Below, piece by piece: positions 35,123 through 44,444 of a DNA stretch of 64,000 bases. Source of the DNA: a virus; IMG/VR virus record IMGVR_UViG_3300042505_001513, positions 22,362 to 86,361 of that record; one strand, given 5' to 3'. Position numbers and translations under genes: made by a program. The number at the start of each line of letters is the position of its first letter. Position 1 is the stretch's first letter. A model generated the notes under the pieces. That model saw only the letters and a list, made by a program, of their open reading frames with translations, was not told where the DNA came from and made no database searches.

Positions 35123-36339
35123 AAAAACTATTGGAATTAGGTGAACATTATGTATCTGATTTTATGAATCCGTCAGATTCATATGAAAATATTAAAAAAT
35201 ATTCATTAGACTTATATTTGGATGAAAAAATCAATGCGCCAAGATTAAAAACATCTGCGCCATTGGATAGTATGTATGGAAAATACTGGTATAGATCAGG
35301 AATAAATATATCAATGACAATGCAGTTACGTGACATAGTAAACCAAATATGTTCAAGAATTAAATTTAAAAAGGGTGATATTTGGTTAGATATTGCATGC
35401 AATGACGGTACATTGCTAAAAAATGTTCCATTTGATTTTATAAAATTGGGAATTGATCCAGCGGATAATTCTTATTATAATGAATCATCAAAAGTAGCTA
35501 CTGTTGTACAAGATTATTTTTCAAAAAGTTCATATGAAAAAACTGGATATGGTGATAAAAAATGCAAGGTGGTTACTATTATTGCAATGTTTTATGATAT
35601 TGAAAATCCAATACCTGTAATCAATGATTTATATGAAATTTTAGATGATGATGGGTTATTGGTATTACAAATGTCATATACACCATTAATGATCAATCAA
35701 TTAGCGTTTGATAATATCTGTCATGAACACATTTATTATTATTCATTAACAACTATTAAAAAGTTATTTAGTGATAACGGATTTAATTTAGTTGACTGTG
35801 AATTAAATGATACTAATGGCGGCAGTTTCAGAGTATACTTTCAAAAAAATGTAGCAAACAAATCTACGTTTGGATCTGCTCCATTACGAGATGTTTGTAA
35901 TTTTAGAATTGAATCTATTCTTTCAATTGAAAAAGAAAAATATGACATCAGTAATCAAAATGTTTGGTCAAATTTCGGTGATAGACTAAATAAGTTAAAA
36001 GAACAAACCGTATCTTTTATTAAAGAAGAAAAAAGCAAAGGTAAGAAAATATATGGTTACGGTGCATCTACAAAAGGAAATACTCTATTACAATATTTTG
36101 GATTAGATCATACTTTAATTGATGCAATTGCTGAGAGAAGTCCTTATAAATTTGGATTGAAAACTATAGGTACAAATATTCCAATTATATCAGAAGAAGA
36201 AATGAGATCAAGAAATCCTGATTATTTGTTAATTTTACCTTGGCATTTTATTGATGAATTTGAAAAAAGAGAAAGTGAATTCATCAAGAAAGGTGGGAAG
36301 TTAATTGTACCATGTCCAGAATTTAAAATCATAGGGTAA
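35119..36339 (+). CDS. C-methyltransferase of the NDP-hexose type
   Basis: 406 residues. DIACNDGTLL (91-100) is SAM motif I, NICHEHIYYYSLTTIKKLFSDNGF is the family's conserved E-H-x-x-Y-x-S segment, and the C-terminal ~100 residues (KKIYGYGASTKGNTLLQYFGL ... LPWHFIDE) match the Methyltransf_14 domain. The usual N-terminal zinc-binding C-x2-C domain is missing; only the LELGEHYVSDF remnant remains. Such enzymes methylate nucleotide-activated deoxysugars, in line with the dTDP-sugar genes at 48626-51289. Confidence 0.85.
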   Translation: MKKLLELGEHYVSDFMNPSDSYENIKKYSLDLYLDEKINAPRLKTSAPLDSMYGKYWYRSGINISMTMQLRDIVNQICSRIKFKKGDIWLDIACNDGTLLKNVPFDFIKLGIDPADNSYYNESSKVATVVQDYFSKSSYEKTGYGDKKCKVVTIIAMFYDIENPIPVINDLYEILDDDGLLVLQMSYTPLMINQLAFDNICHEHIYYYSLTTIKKLFSDNGFNLVDCELNDTNGGSFRVYFQKNVANKSTFGSAPLRDVCNFRIESILSIEKEKYDISNQNVWSNFGDRLNKLKEQTVSFIKEEKSKGKKIYGYGASTKGNTLLQYFGLDHTLIDAIAERSPYKFGLKTIGTNIPIISEEEMRSRNPDYLLILPWHFIDEFEKRESEFIKKGGKLIVPCPEFKIIG

Positions 36340-36344
36340 TAAAC

Positions 36345-36788
36345 GTGTCATTTAACAAATTTCTAATATCTCATAGAGGCAATGTTAACGGACCTAATGC
36401 TGATAAAGAAAATCATCCTGATTATATTATACAAGCATTACAATTAGGTTACAATGTTGAAATTGATGTATGGTATACTAATAATAATTGGTATTTGGGA
36501 CATGACAATCCTGTATTTGAGATAAAATTTGATTTTTTGAATAATGATAAGTTATGGTTACATGCAAAGAATGGAGATGCATTTAATATACTATTGCAAT
36601 ATAACAATATAAATGTATTTTGGCATACAAATGAAGATTGGATTTTAACCAGTAAAGGTTATATATGGACTTATCCAAATAAAACCTTATATCCAAAAAG
36701 CATTTGTGTAATGCCTGAGGTAGGATATAGCGGTGATATTAGTAATTGTATAGGTATATGCAGTGATTATATTTTAAATTATGATTAA
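36345..36788 (+). CDS. Glycerophosphodiester phosphodiesterase-like protein
   Basis: 147 residues from a GTG start; no in-frame ATG is near. LISHRGNVNG (H10, R11), ENHPDYIIQAL, GYNVEIDVW (E39, D41) and YLGHDNP (H53) match the N-terminal active-site set of GDPD-type TIM barrels. The protein is about half the usual length (~240-250). Such short forms occur in capsule and sugar clusters. It overlaps the phosphatase gene by 8 bases. Confidence 0.65.
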   Translation: MSFNKFLISHRGNVNGPNADKENHPDYIIQALQLGYNVEIDVWYTNNNWYLGHDNPVFEIKFDFLNNDKLWLHAKNGDAFNILLQYNNINVFWHTNEDWILTSKGYIWTYPNKTLYPKSICVMPEVGYSGDISNCIGICSDYILNYD

Positions 36789-37308
36789 ATTAATTATATT
36801 AGATGTTGATGGAATAATGACGGACGGAAAAAAGTATTATGGTCAAGATGGATCTGTATATTTAAAATCTTTCTGTGATAAAGATTGGACAAGTATTAAA
36901 AGATTTAAATCACTTGGAATCAATGTGATATTTTTATCAGGAGATGAAAATATAAATAAACTAGTAGCTGATAATAGAAATATTGATTTTTATCTGAGTA
37001 GATCTATACCAAAAGAATTTTTATTGAAAACAATTGAATCAAAATATAATATAGATAGAAAAAATATTTGTTATTTTGGTGATGATTTATTTGATATTGG
37101 CATAATGAAAGAAGTAGGATATTCATTTTGCACAAGTGATTCACCATTAATAGTTAAATTACATTCAATTGAATTAAATGTTTTTGGTGGAAATAATGCA
37201 GTATTACATTTATTTGAATATATTGAAAAAAGTAAATTAATACCGTCATTGACTTACGAAGAAATTATGTCAAAAATATATGAATTAGATAAAAAAGAAA
37301 AATTTTAA
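36781..37308 (+). CDS. KdsC-like HAD phosphatase
   Basis: 175 residues. LIILDVDGIMTDG (D8, D10) is HAD motif I in the KDO-8-phosphate phosphatase form, FLSGD (S53) motif II, K78 motif III and YFGDDLFDIG (100-107) motif IV. The length matches the small, cap-less KdsC/YrbI type. In the local cassette it could dephosphorylate a sugar bisphosphate (as GmhB does for heptose) or a nonulosonic-acid phosphate. Substrate not determinable. Confidence 0.8.
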   Translation: MIKLIILDVDGIMTDGKKYYGQDGSVYLKSFCDKDWTSIKRFKSLGINVIFLSGDENINKLVADNRNIDFYLSRSIPKEFLLKTIESKYNIDRKNICYFGDDLFDIGIMKEVGYSFCTSDSPLIVKLHSIELNVFGGNNAVLHLFEYIEKSKLIPSLTYEEIMSKIYELDKKEKF

Positions 37309-37310
37309 TT

Positions 37311-37985
37311 ATGTATGATATTAGTTTATATGGCCACCTAACAAGGGATATAATTTTTGAAGACTTTGAAAGAAAAGATTCAATTGGTTCAATTGCAAAT
37401 GTATGGAGCACTCTAGTAAAAATAGACCCATCATTAAAAATCAATTTACAACCTACATCTATTGGACAAGCATTAATTTATATTGATAAATCAACATCAA
37501 CTAGAGTATCAAAACCAGAGTTAAATTTAAAAACTAATACACCTTGTATAAAAGATTCAAAATGGAATCATATTTTATATGTAAATAATTTACCGGATAC
37601 GTCTTTTATTAAAGACATCAACACTGGTGTGATATCATATGATATAAGTGTTGGAAAACCAATAGATGTACATTTATTAAAATACGTTGATTATCTCTTT
37701 ATATCAGATGAAGACATGTTTACTGATTTTGATTCACTATGTAATTTAACAAAAGGATGGGTTATATTACATCATAAAACAGGAAGTATATCATCAAATA
37801 AAAAAGAAAAAATTGTAATAAATACTCAAGAAATAAATGATGTAAATGTATTAGGAGCAGGTGATATGTACATATCATATTTTATTGTTAATATGTTAAA
37901 AAATATACAAATTAAAAAAAGCCTACAAATGTCTCATGATGATACATATAAAAGGTTATTGGAAAGAAAAAATGAAAAAATTTAA
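37311..37985 (+). CDS. PfkB-family sugar kinase-like protein
   Basis: 224 residues. YDISLYGHLTRDIIFEDF is the opening strand of ribokinase-like kinases, and VLGAGDMYISYF (GAGD 182-185) is the PfkB signature 2 with the catalytic Asp. It is shorter than typical (about 300), having lost part of the lid and the C-terminus. It overlaps the NTase-RpiB fusion by 14 bases. It probably phosphorylates a sugar phosphate, as HldE does. Confidence 0.65.
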   Translation: MYDISLYGHLTRDIIFEDFERKDSIGSIANVWSTLVKIDPSLKINLQPTSIGQALIYIDKSTSTRVSKPELNLKTNTPCIKDSKWNHILYVNNLPDTSFIKDINTGVISYDISVGKPIDVHLLKYVDYLFISDEDMFTDFDSLCNLTKGWVILHHKTGSISSNKKEKIVINTQEINDVNVLGAGDMYISYFIVNMLKNIQIKKSLQMSHDDTYKRLLERKNEKI

Positions 37986-39132
37986 TTTGTTAATCCCTAT
38001 TGCAGGAAAAGGTTCTAGATTCCCAAAAGAAGTTTATATAGCACCAAAACCTTTAATTTTATTAGATAAAAAAACAATCATTGAATGGACAATGAGTTGT
38101 ATAGACTATACTGATTGTAACCTTATCTTTATAGTAAGAAAAGAACATGTTGATGAATTTTGTATTGATAGTTTCCTAAAAAGCAAATTTGGAAATGACA
38201 TACAAATAGTAGTAACAGATAAAATTACAGAAGGATCTGTTTGTTCTTGTTTATTAGCTGAAGAGTTAATTGACAATGATTTACCTTTATTAATACACTG
38301 TTCTGATGTCTATTTTGAGAAAAAACTTAATCCACATCAAATAAATTCAAATTTAGACGGTTGTATATTAACGTTTAAATCAAATTCTCCTAATTACAGT
38401 TATTCACAATTAAATAATGAAGGATTTGTAATTAAAACAAAAGAAAAAAGTGTTATAAGTAATAATGCTTCTGTTGGATTATATCATTTCAAATCAGGCA
38501 AATTGTTTGTTAAATATGCAAAAAAGATGATTGAAGAAAATCTAAAAACAAATAATGAATACTATATTTGTCCATTATACAATTTACTAATTAATGACGG
38601 TCTTAAGATATATACATCAGAAGTGGAAAAGATGCATGTATTTGGTACTCCAGATGAATACAATTTTTTTATTAACAATTCATTGAAATCATGGAAAGAA
38701 AATAAAAAAATAGCGTCAATATGTTCTGATCATTCAGGATTTGAAATAAAAGAAAAATTTAAGAAACTTCTTGATCAAAATAATATCAATTATATTGATT
38801 TTGGTACATTTAATGAAAATGATTGTGATTACTCAGATTATGTAAAACTTAGTTGTAAATCAATAATAGAGAAAAAAACAGATTTTGGATTTGGTTTTTG
38901 TAGAAGTGGACAAGGAATTAATATATGTGCCAACAAAATAGAAGGAATAAGATCCGCATTAATTGTTGATTCATATTTTGCTGAATATGCAGTCAGACAT
39001 AATTGCGCAAACTTTTTCTCAATTTCATCAAAATATATAAAGACTGATGAAGATTTAAATAATATTCTAACTTCTATACTTAATAATACATTTGATGGCG
39101 GAAGACACCAAAATAGATTACAAAAAATATGA
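37972..39132 (+). CDS. Sugar nucleotidyltransferase fused to RpiB-type isomerase
   Basis: 386 residues from the ATG at 37972; the upstream in-frame ATG lies within the kinase gene. Residues 1-~240 are an NTP_transferase domain: LLIPIAGKGSRFP (6-18), APKPLILL and HCSDVYF. Residues ~247-386 are an RpiB/LacAB-type aldose-ketose isomerase: SICSDHSGFEIKEKF, IDFGTFNENDCDYSDY, GFCRSGQGINICANKIEGIRSAL and YAVRHNCANFFSISSKYI. The active-site Cys-containing loop FCRSGQG departs from the usual CGTGIG. Both activities fit one route to an activated sugar. Confidence 0.8.
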   Translation: MKKFNLLIPIAGKGSRFPKEVYIAPKPLILLDKKTIIEWTMSCIDYTDCNLIFIVRKEHVDEFCIDSFLKSKFGNDIQIVVTDKITEGSVCSCLLAEELIDNDLPLLIHCSDVYFEKKLNPHQINSNLDGCILTFKSNSPNYSYSQLNNEGFVIKTKEKSVISNNASVGLYHFKSGKLFVKYAKKMIEENLKTNNEYYICPLYNLLINDGLKIYTSEVEKMHVFGTPDEYNFFINNSLKSWKENKKIASICSDHSGFEIKEKFKKLLDQNNINYIDFGTFNENDCDYSDYVKLSCKSIIEKKTDFGFGFCRSGQGINICANKIEGIRSALIVDSYFAEYAVRHNCANFFSISSKYIKTDEDLNNILTSILNNTFDGGRHQNRLQKI

Positions 39133-39449
39133 TTTATGATAACATTAAAAATTTTAAAAATGGATGGTTCTTAGGTAATTTTGAACCATCATTATTTAAA
39201 AATGAAAATTTTGAAGTATCAGTTCAATTTCATCCAAAAGGATTTGTTGGGATAAAACATTATCATGCAAAAAGCACTGAATACAATTTAGTTTTAAATG
39301 GAAAAGTTAATATTTGCGGTAAACTGTTAAATAAAGGAGATATATTTGTATTTCTTCCTAATGAAATCTCTGAGAGTAATTTTCTAGAAGATACTGAAAT
39401 ATTAGTAATTAGAACCCCTTCAGATCCAACTGACAAGTATATTTGTTAA
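39129..39449 (+). CDS. Cupin-fold protein
   Basis: 106 residues. GIKHYHAKSTEYNLVLNGKVNICGKLLNKGDIFVF has the cupin motif 1 (H-x-H-x3,4-E) and motif 2 pattern of a small metal-binding cupin. Such proteins in sugar clusters are often isomerases, epimerases or regulators. It overlaps the fusion gene by 4 bases and probably belongs to the same sugar pathway. Confidence 0.65.
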   Translation: MIYDNIKNFKNGWFLGNFEPSLFKNENFEVSVQFHPKGFVGIKHYHAKSTEYNLVLNGKVNICGKLLNKGDIFVFLPNEISESNFLEDTEILVIRTPSDPTDKYIC

Positions 39450-39451
39450 TT

Positions 39452-40189
39452 ATGAAAATTGCATTATGTCTATCAGGCCAACCCCGTTTTGTTGAAAAAG
39501 CGTTTCCAAATATTTATGAAAATTTAATACGTGGTTATGATGTTGATGTATTTGTTCATTCATGGATAGATGAAGATAAAAGTTATCAATTTAGAAATGA
39601 CGGAATATGGAGAAATGTCACACAAGACGTAAACATCAATAGTAAAATATTAGATTTATATAAGCCAAAAAAATTCTTATTTGAAAAACCAAAAACTTTT
39701 AATGTTAATATAATAAATGGAGAAAAAGTAGAACATTATTTTAAACCACTATGGGAATCAAAATGTAATCATTTTAACAATCCTGATGGAGCAAAATATT
39801 TTGTAAATATGATCCACAGTATGTGGTATAGCATAATGATGTCAAATTTACAAAAAGAATTGTACTCAAAAGAAAGTAATATAAATTATGATCTTGTAAT
39901 ACGAGCCAGATTTGATGTTACTTATCGTTATAAATTGATATATGAGAATATAAACCCAAATATAATGAATGTATCAAGTCAAGTGCATCATGATCATATA
40001 CATGATTTTTTTGCAATATCAAATGATACATATATGAACACATACTGCAGTTTATTTTACAATTTAAACTATTATTTATCAATAGTAAGACCGGATTGGA
40101 GATGTGGTGAAGGAATTTTATTTAAATTAATAGAAAAATTTAATATTCCATGTCAAGGAATAGATTTTATAGATATATTAAGACCATGA
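39452..40189 (+). CDS. Glycosyltransferase-like protein of polysaccharide clusters
   Basis: 245 residues from the ATG at 39452. IALCLSGQPRFVEKAFPNIYENLI and DVDVFVHSWID are a recurring opening in capsule and LPS cluster proteins; VIRARFDVTYRYKL in the middle recalls the R-x-R-x-D loop of the same group. The function is unproven, but a glycosyltransferase role is likely. Overlaps the next gene by 4 bases. Confidence 0.5.
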   Translation: MKIALCLSGQPRFVEKAFPNIYENLIRGYDVDVFVHSWIDEDKSYQFRNDGIWRNVTQDVNINSKILDLYKPKKFLFEKPKTFNVNIINGEKVEHYFKPLWESKCNHFNNPDGAKYFVNMIHSMWYSIMMSNLQKELYSKESNINYDLVIRARFDVTYRYKLIYENINPNIMNVSSQVHHDHIHDFFAISNDTYMNTYCSLFYNLNYYLSIVRPDWRCGEGILFKLIEKFNIPCQGIDFIDILRP

Positions 40190-40848
40190 AAAACAATTAC
40201 ACAGAAAGAATTAAAACTGCAGTATCAAAAGCAATTGAATGTGAATCAAACATTACTGATGAAATACGTATGTTAGAAGGATGTTCAAGTCCAAAGATTA
40301 GACATCTACTCAACAATTTAATAAAATCAGGTGATAGGTATTTAGAAGTTGGTTGTTATAAAGGTAGTACTTCAATATCATCTTTATATTCTAAAAATGT
40401 AGATGATTATTTTCTAATTGATAATTACAGTGAATTTCCTAGTCAATTAGGTCCAGAAGGAACTAAAAATGCATTTCTAAATAATTTTACAAAAATAATT
40501 GGCAATACCCCAAAAAATTTTTATAACACGGATTATAAAAACATTGATACCAATCAAATACAAAACATAAATGTTTATCTTTATGATGGTCACCATTCAT
40601 ATAATGAACATAAAAGTGGAATAACTCATTTTTATAAATCTTTTGCGGATGAATTTATATTATGTGTAGATGATTGGGACACTAGTGGATGGGGTGTAAG
40701 AGAGGGAACATATGATGCTATTTCAGAACTTGGATTAGAAATATTATATAAAGTTGAATTAGAAAAAGGTTCAATTGTAGATAGTAACTTTGCTCACTTG
40801 GATGATAAATGGTGGTTTGGTTTTGCAGTATTTCATTTAAAAAAATAA
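40186..40848 (+). CDS. Class I SAM-dependent methyltransferase (Methyltransf_24-like)
   Basis: 220 residues from the ATG at 40186 (ATGA overlap). RYLEVGCYKGSTSISSL is SAM motif I, DYFLIDNYSEF the post-I strand, NVYLYDGHHSYNEHKSGI the D-G-x-H-x-Y motif and ILCVDDWDTSGWGVREG the DDW motif of this subfamily. Probably methylates a glycan. Confidence 0.75.
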   Translation: MKNNYTERIKTAVSKAIECESNITDEIRMLEGCSSPKIRHLLNNLIKSGDRYLEVGCYKGSTSISSLYSKNVDDYFLIDNYSEFPSQLGPEGTKNAFLNNFTKIIGNTPKNFYNTDYKNIDTNQIQNINVYLYDGHHSYNEHKSGITHFYKSFADEFILCVDDWDTSGWGVREGTYDAISELGLEILYKVELEKGSIVDSNFAHLDDKWWFGFAVFHLKK

Positions 40849-40860
40849 AAATATATTATT

Positions 40861-41520
40861 ATGATATTTACAAATGTTAGTTGGATTGGAGATTTTTTCT
40901 TATTATGGCCAGTTGCATCATGGTATTATAAAACACACAAAGAAAAAGTACACTTTGTAGTAACAAAAAATTACTATATGTATCCAATAATAGATAAATT
41001 TCTACGTCACCAACCATTTACACAAGAAATTACATATGTTGATGTTGGATCTAATGCATTAGACTCTAGAAATTTTGATTTTAATCCATCAGATTTTGGT
41101 ATCACAGGATCTTATCTTAATTTTGGATTTTATAGATCGGTTACATTAAATGACTATGTTCCCCAATATTATGCGGAACGACATGGACTAGGTGTAGATC
41201 ATGATTATGTACCAACATTAATTGAATTTGATGATATACCACATGAAAAAGTAACAATGGAAGTTGCACATCAAAAAAACGGTTATTGGCCAATATGGAA
41301 AAAAATGATGCCTTCAGACGTAACTGAACTAGACCCGTATAATACTCCGTTTGAAAAAAATGTATGGTATTCAGTAAAATCTAAAGAAAGACACTTTGGA
41401 TGTACATCCTCACCAGTGTTAATGGATTTATTTAATTTAAAGTGTAATATTTATTGTGATCCGGGATTTAACCCACAAGTATATTACAGAAACAAATTCC
41501 ACAATATTATAAAAGTATGA
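40861..41520 (+). CDS. GT9-like or hypothetical glycan protein
   Basis: 219 residues. FTNVSWIGDFFLLWPVASWYYKTHKEKVHFVV resembles the N-terminal Rossmann half of GT9 heptosyltransferases, where G-D-x3-x-P is conserved. The C-terminal donor half is much reduced (HFGCTSSPVLMDLF). It may be a truncated enzyme or a partner of another GT. Confidence 0.4.
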   Translation: MIFTNVSWIGDFFLLWPVASWYYKTHKEKVHFVVTKNYYMYPIIDKFLRHQPFTQEITYVDVGSNALDSRNFDFNPSDFGITGSYLNFGFYRSVTLNDYVPQYYAERHGLGVDHDYVPTLIEFDDIPHEKVTMEVAHQKNGYWPIWKKMMPSDVTELDPYNTPFEKNVWYSVKSKERHFGCTSSPVLMDLFNLKCNIYCDPGFNPQVYYRNKFHNIIKV

Positions 41521-42251
41521 AAAAAATATTATGTTATATCGCATCATTCACTAACCATAGTGAATTTTATAAAGTATTAGAAACGGTTTTATCTTATAAA
41601 AAATATAAACTTGATGTCATAATCTATACAACAGAACCAGTCAATCCTATTTATTTATTGAATAATGTAAAAGTTATTACATATGATAAATCTATAAAAG
41701 AAAACTTAGTTACAGAACACAGAAAACATATTCCAATATCTATTAATGATTATGATCTATTTCTATATTTAGAAAATGATATCATAATAAATGAATCAAC
41801 ACTTGATACATTTATAGAAGAAAACAGTCTATTAGATGATAATACCACTGTTGGATTCATAAGATATGAAGACTGTAATAACAAAAAGTATTTAAATGAA
41901 TTTATGCCTGGTTGTACACACAATCATCTACCAACATTTAAAACAATAAATAATAAATTGTATTTTACATTAAACAATGTTCATCAAGGATGTTATCTAC
42001 TAGAACAAAGGCATCTTAAAAAATTCATATCAAATAATCAATTTACTCTAAATCTAGGTCCTGGTTTAGAAGCAGCCGCTTCAAATTTTTATAAGTCAAA
42101 TTTATGGCCTGGTTTGCCTAATACGTTGGAAAAGGTATATCCTGTAGATAAATTAGAACAATTATTGATTCATCACGCCTCAAATAAACATACAAAAACA
42201 AATACGGGATTCTTGACTTTTGATCAATTATTAGATATAATACCAAAATAA
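41517..42251 (+). CDS. Glycosyltransferase-like protein (GT2-type)
   Basis: 244 residues. ILCYIASFTNHSEFYKVLETVL, then LFLYLENDIIINESTL with END as the DXD equivalent, gives a GT-A-like pattern. Overlaps the previous gene by 4 bases. No closer family recognised. Confidence 0.5.
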   Translation: MKKILCYIASFTNHSEFYKVLETVLSYKKYKLDVIIYTTEPVNPIYLLNNVKVITYDKSIKENLVTEHRKHIPISINDYDLFLYLENDIIINESTLDTFIEENSLLDDNTTVGFIRYEDCNNKKYLNEFMPGCTHNHLPTFKTINNKLYFTLNNVHQGCYLLEQRHLKKFISNNQFTLNLGPGLEAAASNFYKSNLWPGLPNTLEKVYPVDKLEQLLIHHASNKHTKTNTGFLTFDQLLDIIPK

Positions 42252-42252
42252 T

Positions 42253-42804
42253 ATGTCATATACATTTACATCTCAATTCAAAAATAGAAACAATAATGAA
42301 GATTTTCTTGATATTCATTTTAAAGATAAAGTAGATAATTTATTTAAAGTAACAAAAGATATCTTAATGGTTGGGTGGAGACATGATTCTGACAAAACAT
42401 TTGTAGATTACTTGATATCACAAAATAAGCAAGTAACTATTGTTGAAATCTATGAACCAAACTTAAAATCAATCACACAACCAAGTATAAAAGCAATATG
42501 TGATGATATTAGAAATTATACACCTGATAAAAAATATGACTTGTTTTTATGGCAACATGGACCAGAACATGTAAGTAAAGATGAAGCAATAAAAACATTT
42601 GAAAGGTTAAATCCATATTTTAAATATATGATGATTGAAACTCCTCATGGTGTAAATCATCAAGATGAAATGTATGGAAATGTATATGAAAAACATATAT
42701 CACATTGGACTTTTGAAGACTATATCAATTTAGGGTTTAAATCTACATTATATGCAGGTCAAAATCATGACGCATTTATATTTGGATATAAAATAAATGA
42801 TTGA
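42253..42804 (+). CDS. Methyltransferase-like protein
   Basis: 183 residues. ILMVGWRHDSDKTFVDYL replaces a normal SAM motif I; QVTIVEIYEPNLKSI, YDLFLWQHGPEHVSKDEAI and PYFKYMMIETPHG are the expected positions of post-I, IV and VI. The missing glycine-rich loop makes SAM binding uncertain. Confidence 0.5.
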   Translation: MSYTFTSQFKNRNNNEDFLDIHFKDKVDNLFKVTKDILMVGWRHDSDKTFVDYLISQNKQVTIVEIYEPNLKSITQPSIKAICDDIRNYTPDKKYDLFLWQHGPEHVSKDEAIKTFERLNPYFKYMMIETPHGVNHQDEMYGNVYEKHISHWTFEDYINLGFKSTLYAGQNHDAFIFGYKIND

Positions 42805-42810
42805 TATAAA

Positions 42811-43674
42811 ATGAAAATACTCTATATTTCAAATTTTGATTTACCTGATTTTCAAAGTGACATGATTTTTCATGGACTGAGGTCAGTGTTTGGTGATAGT
42901 TGTGTAGACTGTAATGATGCATGGTACATGTATGATGACATGAAACAGTATTGGAATCATAGAGTACCAGAAAATGGAATGTCATATGGTAGAGGGTTCA
43001 CGTTATATGGAAAATTACCAAGAATTAACATAGACAGATCTAATTTACATGAAAAAATAAAAAATAAATTTTTTGATAAGATTGTGTATGGGTCTATAAC
43101 AAGAAACAGTTTATTATTTAATGAAATAACTTCAATATACAATAAAAAAGATATTATCATTATTGACGGTGAAGATAATACTACTATAAACCGTAATTTT
43201 TTTGGTAAAGGTATTTATTTTAAAAGAGAGTTAGTTTATGAACCAAGTGAAGAATTGAGACCAATTGGATTTTGTATACCAGAGGAATTAGTATTAAATT
43301 CAGTACCAAAAAAAGAAAAAGATTATGGTTATGTAATTCCTGGTGATCCTCAGACTTATATATTCACTGAAGAATTTCCTTATTATGAAGATTATCAAAA
43401 ATCATATTTTGGAGTAACCTTTAAAAAAGGCGGATGGGATTGTTTACGACATTATGAAATATTAATGAACGGTTGTATTCCATATTTTCCTGAATTGGAA
43501 AAATGTCCTAAATATACAATGAGTCATTTTCCAAAAGACATAATAATTAAGGTTATGAATATAATAAACAAAGAAGATAATATATTAAATTTTTATGATG
43601 AATATGTTGATATATTATTAAAGTACACAAAAGATAAGTTAACAACAAAGAAAGTTATAGAATCAATCCTATGA
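42811..43674 (+). CDS. Exostosin-like glycosyltransferase
   Basis: 287 residues. KILYISNFDLPDFQSDMIFHGL opens it; FKKGGWDCLRHYEILMNGCIPYFPELEKCP near the C-terminus is a pattern found in GT47/exostosin-like and capsule glycosyltransferases, with the conserved R-HYEI and G-C-x-P. Overlaps the next gene by 4 bases. Confidence 0.5.
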   Translation: MKILYISNFDLPDFQSDMIFHGLRSVFGDSCVDCNDAWYMYDDMKQYWNHRVPENGMSYGRGFTLYGKLPRINIDRSNLHEKIKNKFFDKIVYGSITRNSLLFNEITSIYNKKDIIIIDGEDNTTINRNFFGKGIYFKRELVYEPSEELRPIGFCIPEELVLNSVPKKEKDYGYVIPGDPQTYIFTEEFPYYEDYQKSYFGVTFKKGGWDCLRHYEILMNGCIPYFPELEKCPKYTMSHFPKDIIIKVMNIINKEDNILNFYDEYVDILLKYTKDKLTTKKVIESIL

Positions 43675-44444
43675 AAAATATAGTAGTGATGCCGGATTTC
43701 AAAAAAGATATAAACCAAGTAGAACCAGATTTTGTTAAATTTTGTAAAATAGGATGGAAAAAATGGTGTGAGAAAAATAATTGTGATTTTTTTATAATTG
43801 ACACCCCAATTGCAAATTTTGATTATATTGTACCACAAATGCAAAAAATGTGGACCATGGACATAATTGATAAAAATGGAATTGAATATGATCAAATGGC
43901 AATAGTAGATCATGATACAATTCCAACAAAAAATTGTAAAAATTTTTTTGAATTGACAAACGGAAAGTTTACTGCTGTTTTAGATAATGGATTTGGTCCA
44001 CAGTTAAATAGATTAGTTAGATTATTTAAAGATCATTTTTATAAAGAAGATGAATTTGTAACGTGGGATACATATTTTAATTCAGGATTTATTATTGTAA
44101 ATAAATCTCATAGAGAAGTATTTAAAAAAACCCAAGAATTCTATTTTAAAAATAAAAATGAATTTGCAATTCACAATAAAGCAGATGATTTAAATGACCA
44201 AACTATTTTAAACTTTGAATTGTCAAAATCAAATATGGGATTAAATCTTCTTCCTAGAAGTTATAATGTATTAGCTTGGCATGCACAAAACTTTTTTTAT
44301 GATTATACAGATGAATTAAACAGAAGAATAGATCCAGTTGTTCATATAAATGATTGTATTAATGTTTTTCACTTGTGTGGTGATTTAAATTTTAGAAATC
44401 AAGCTTCACATTTTGTATTAAATAAAATCTGGAATATTGTATGA
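43671..44444 (+). CDS. GT-A (GT8-like) glycosyltransferase
   Basis: 257 residues. MAIVDHDTIPTKNC provides a DHD as DXD, TYFNSGFIIVNKSHREVF the conserved N-S-G, DQTILNFEL the D-Q acceptor motif, and FHLCGDLNFR a C-terminal H-x-x-G-D. This order follows GT8 enzymes. Confidence 0.65.
   Translation: MKNIVVMPDFKKDINQVEPDFVKFCKIGWKKWCEKNNCDFFIIDTPIANFDYIVPQMQKMWTMDIIDKNGIEYDQMAIVDHDTIPTKNCKNFFELTNGKFTAVLDNGFGPQLNRLVRLFKDHFYKEDEFVTWDTYFNSGFIIVNKSHREVFKKTQEFYFKNKNEFAIHNKADDLNDQTILNFELSKSNMGLNLLPRSYNVLAWHAQNFFYDYTDELNRRIDPVVHINDCINVFHLCGDLNFRNQASHFVLNKIWNIV

Noticed and set aside
37936-37971. Longer start for the nucleotidyltransferase fusion
   Set aside because: It would overlap the kinase gene by 50 bases; the ATG at 37972 directly precedes the nucleotidyltransferase motif.
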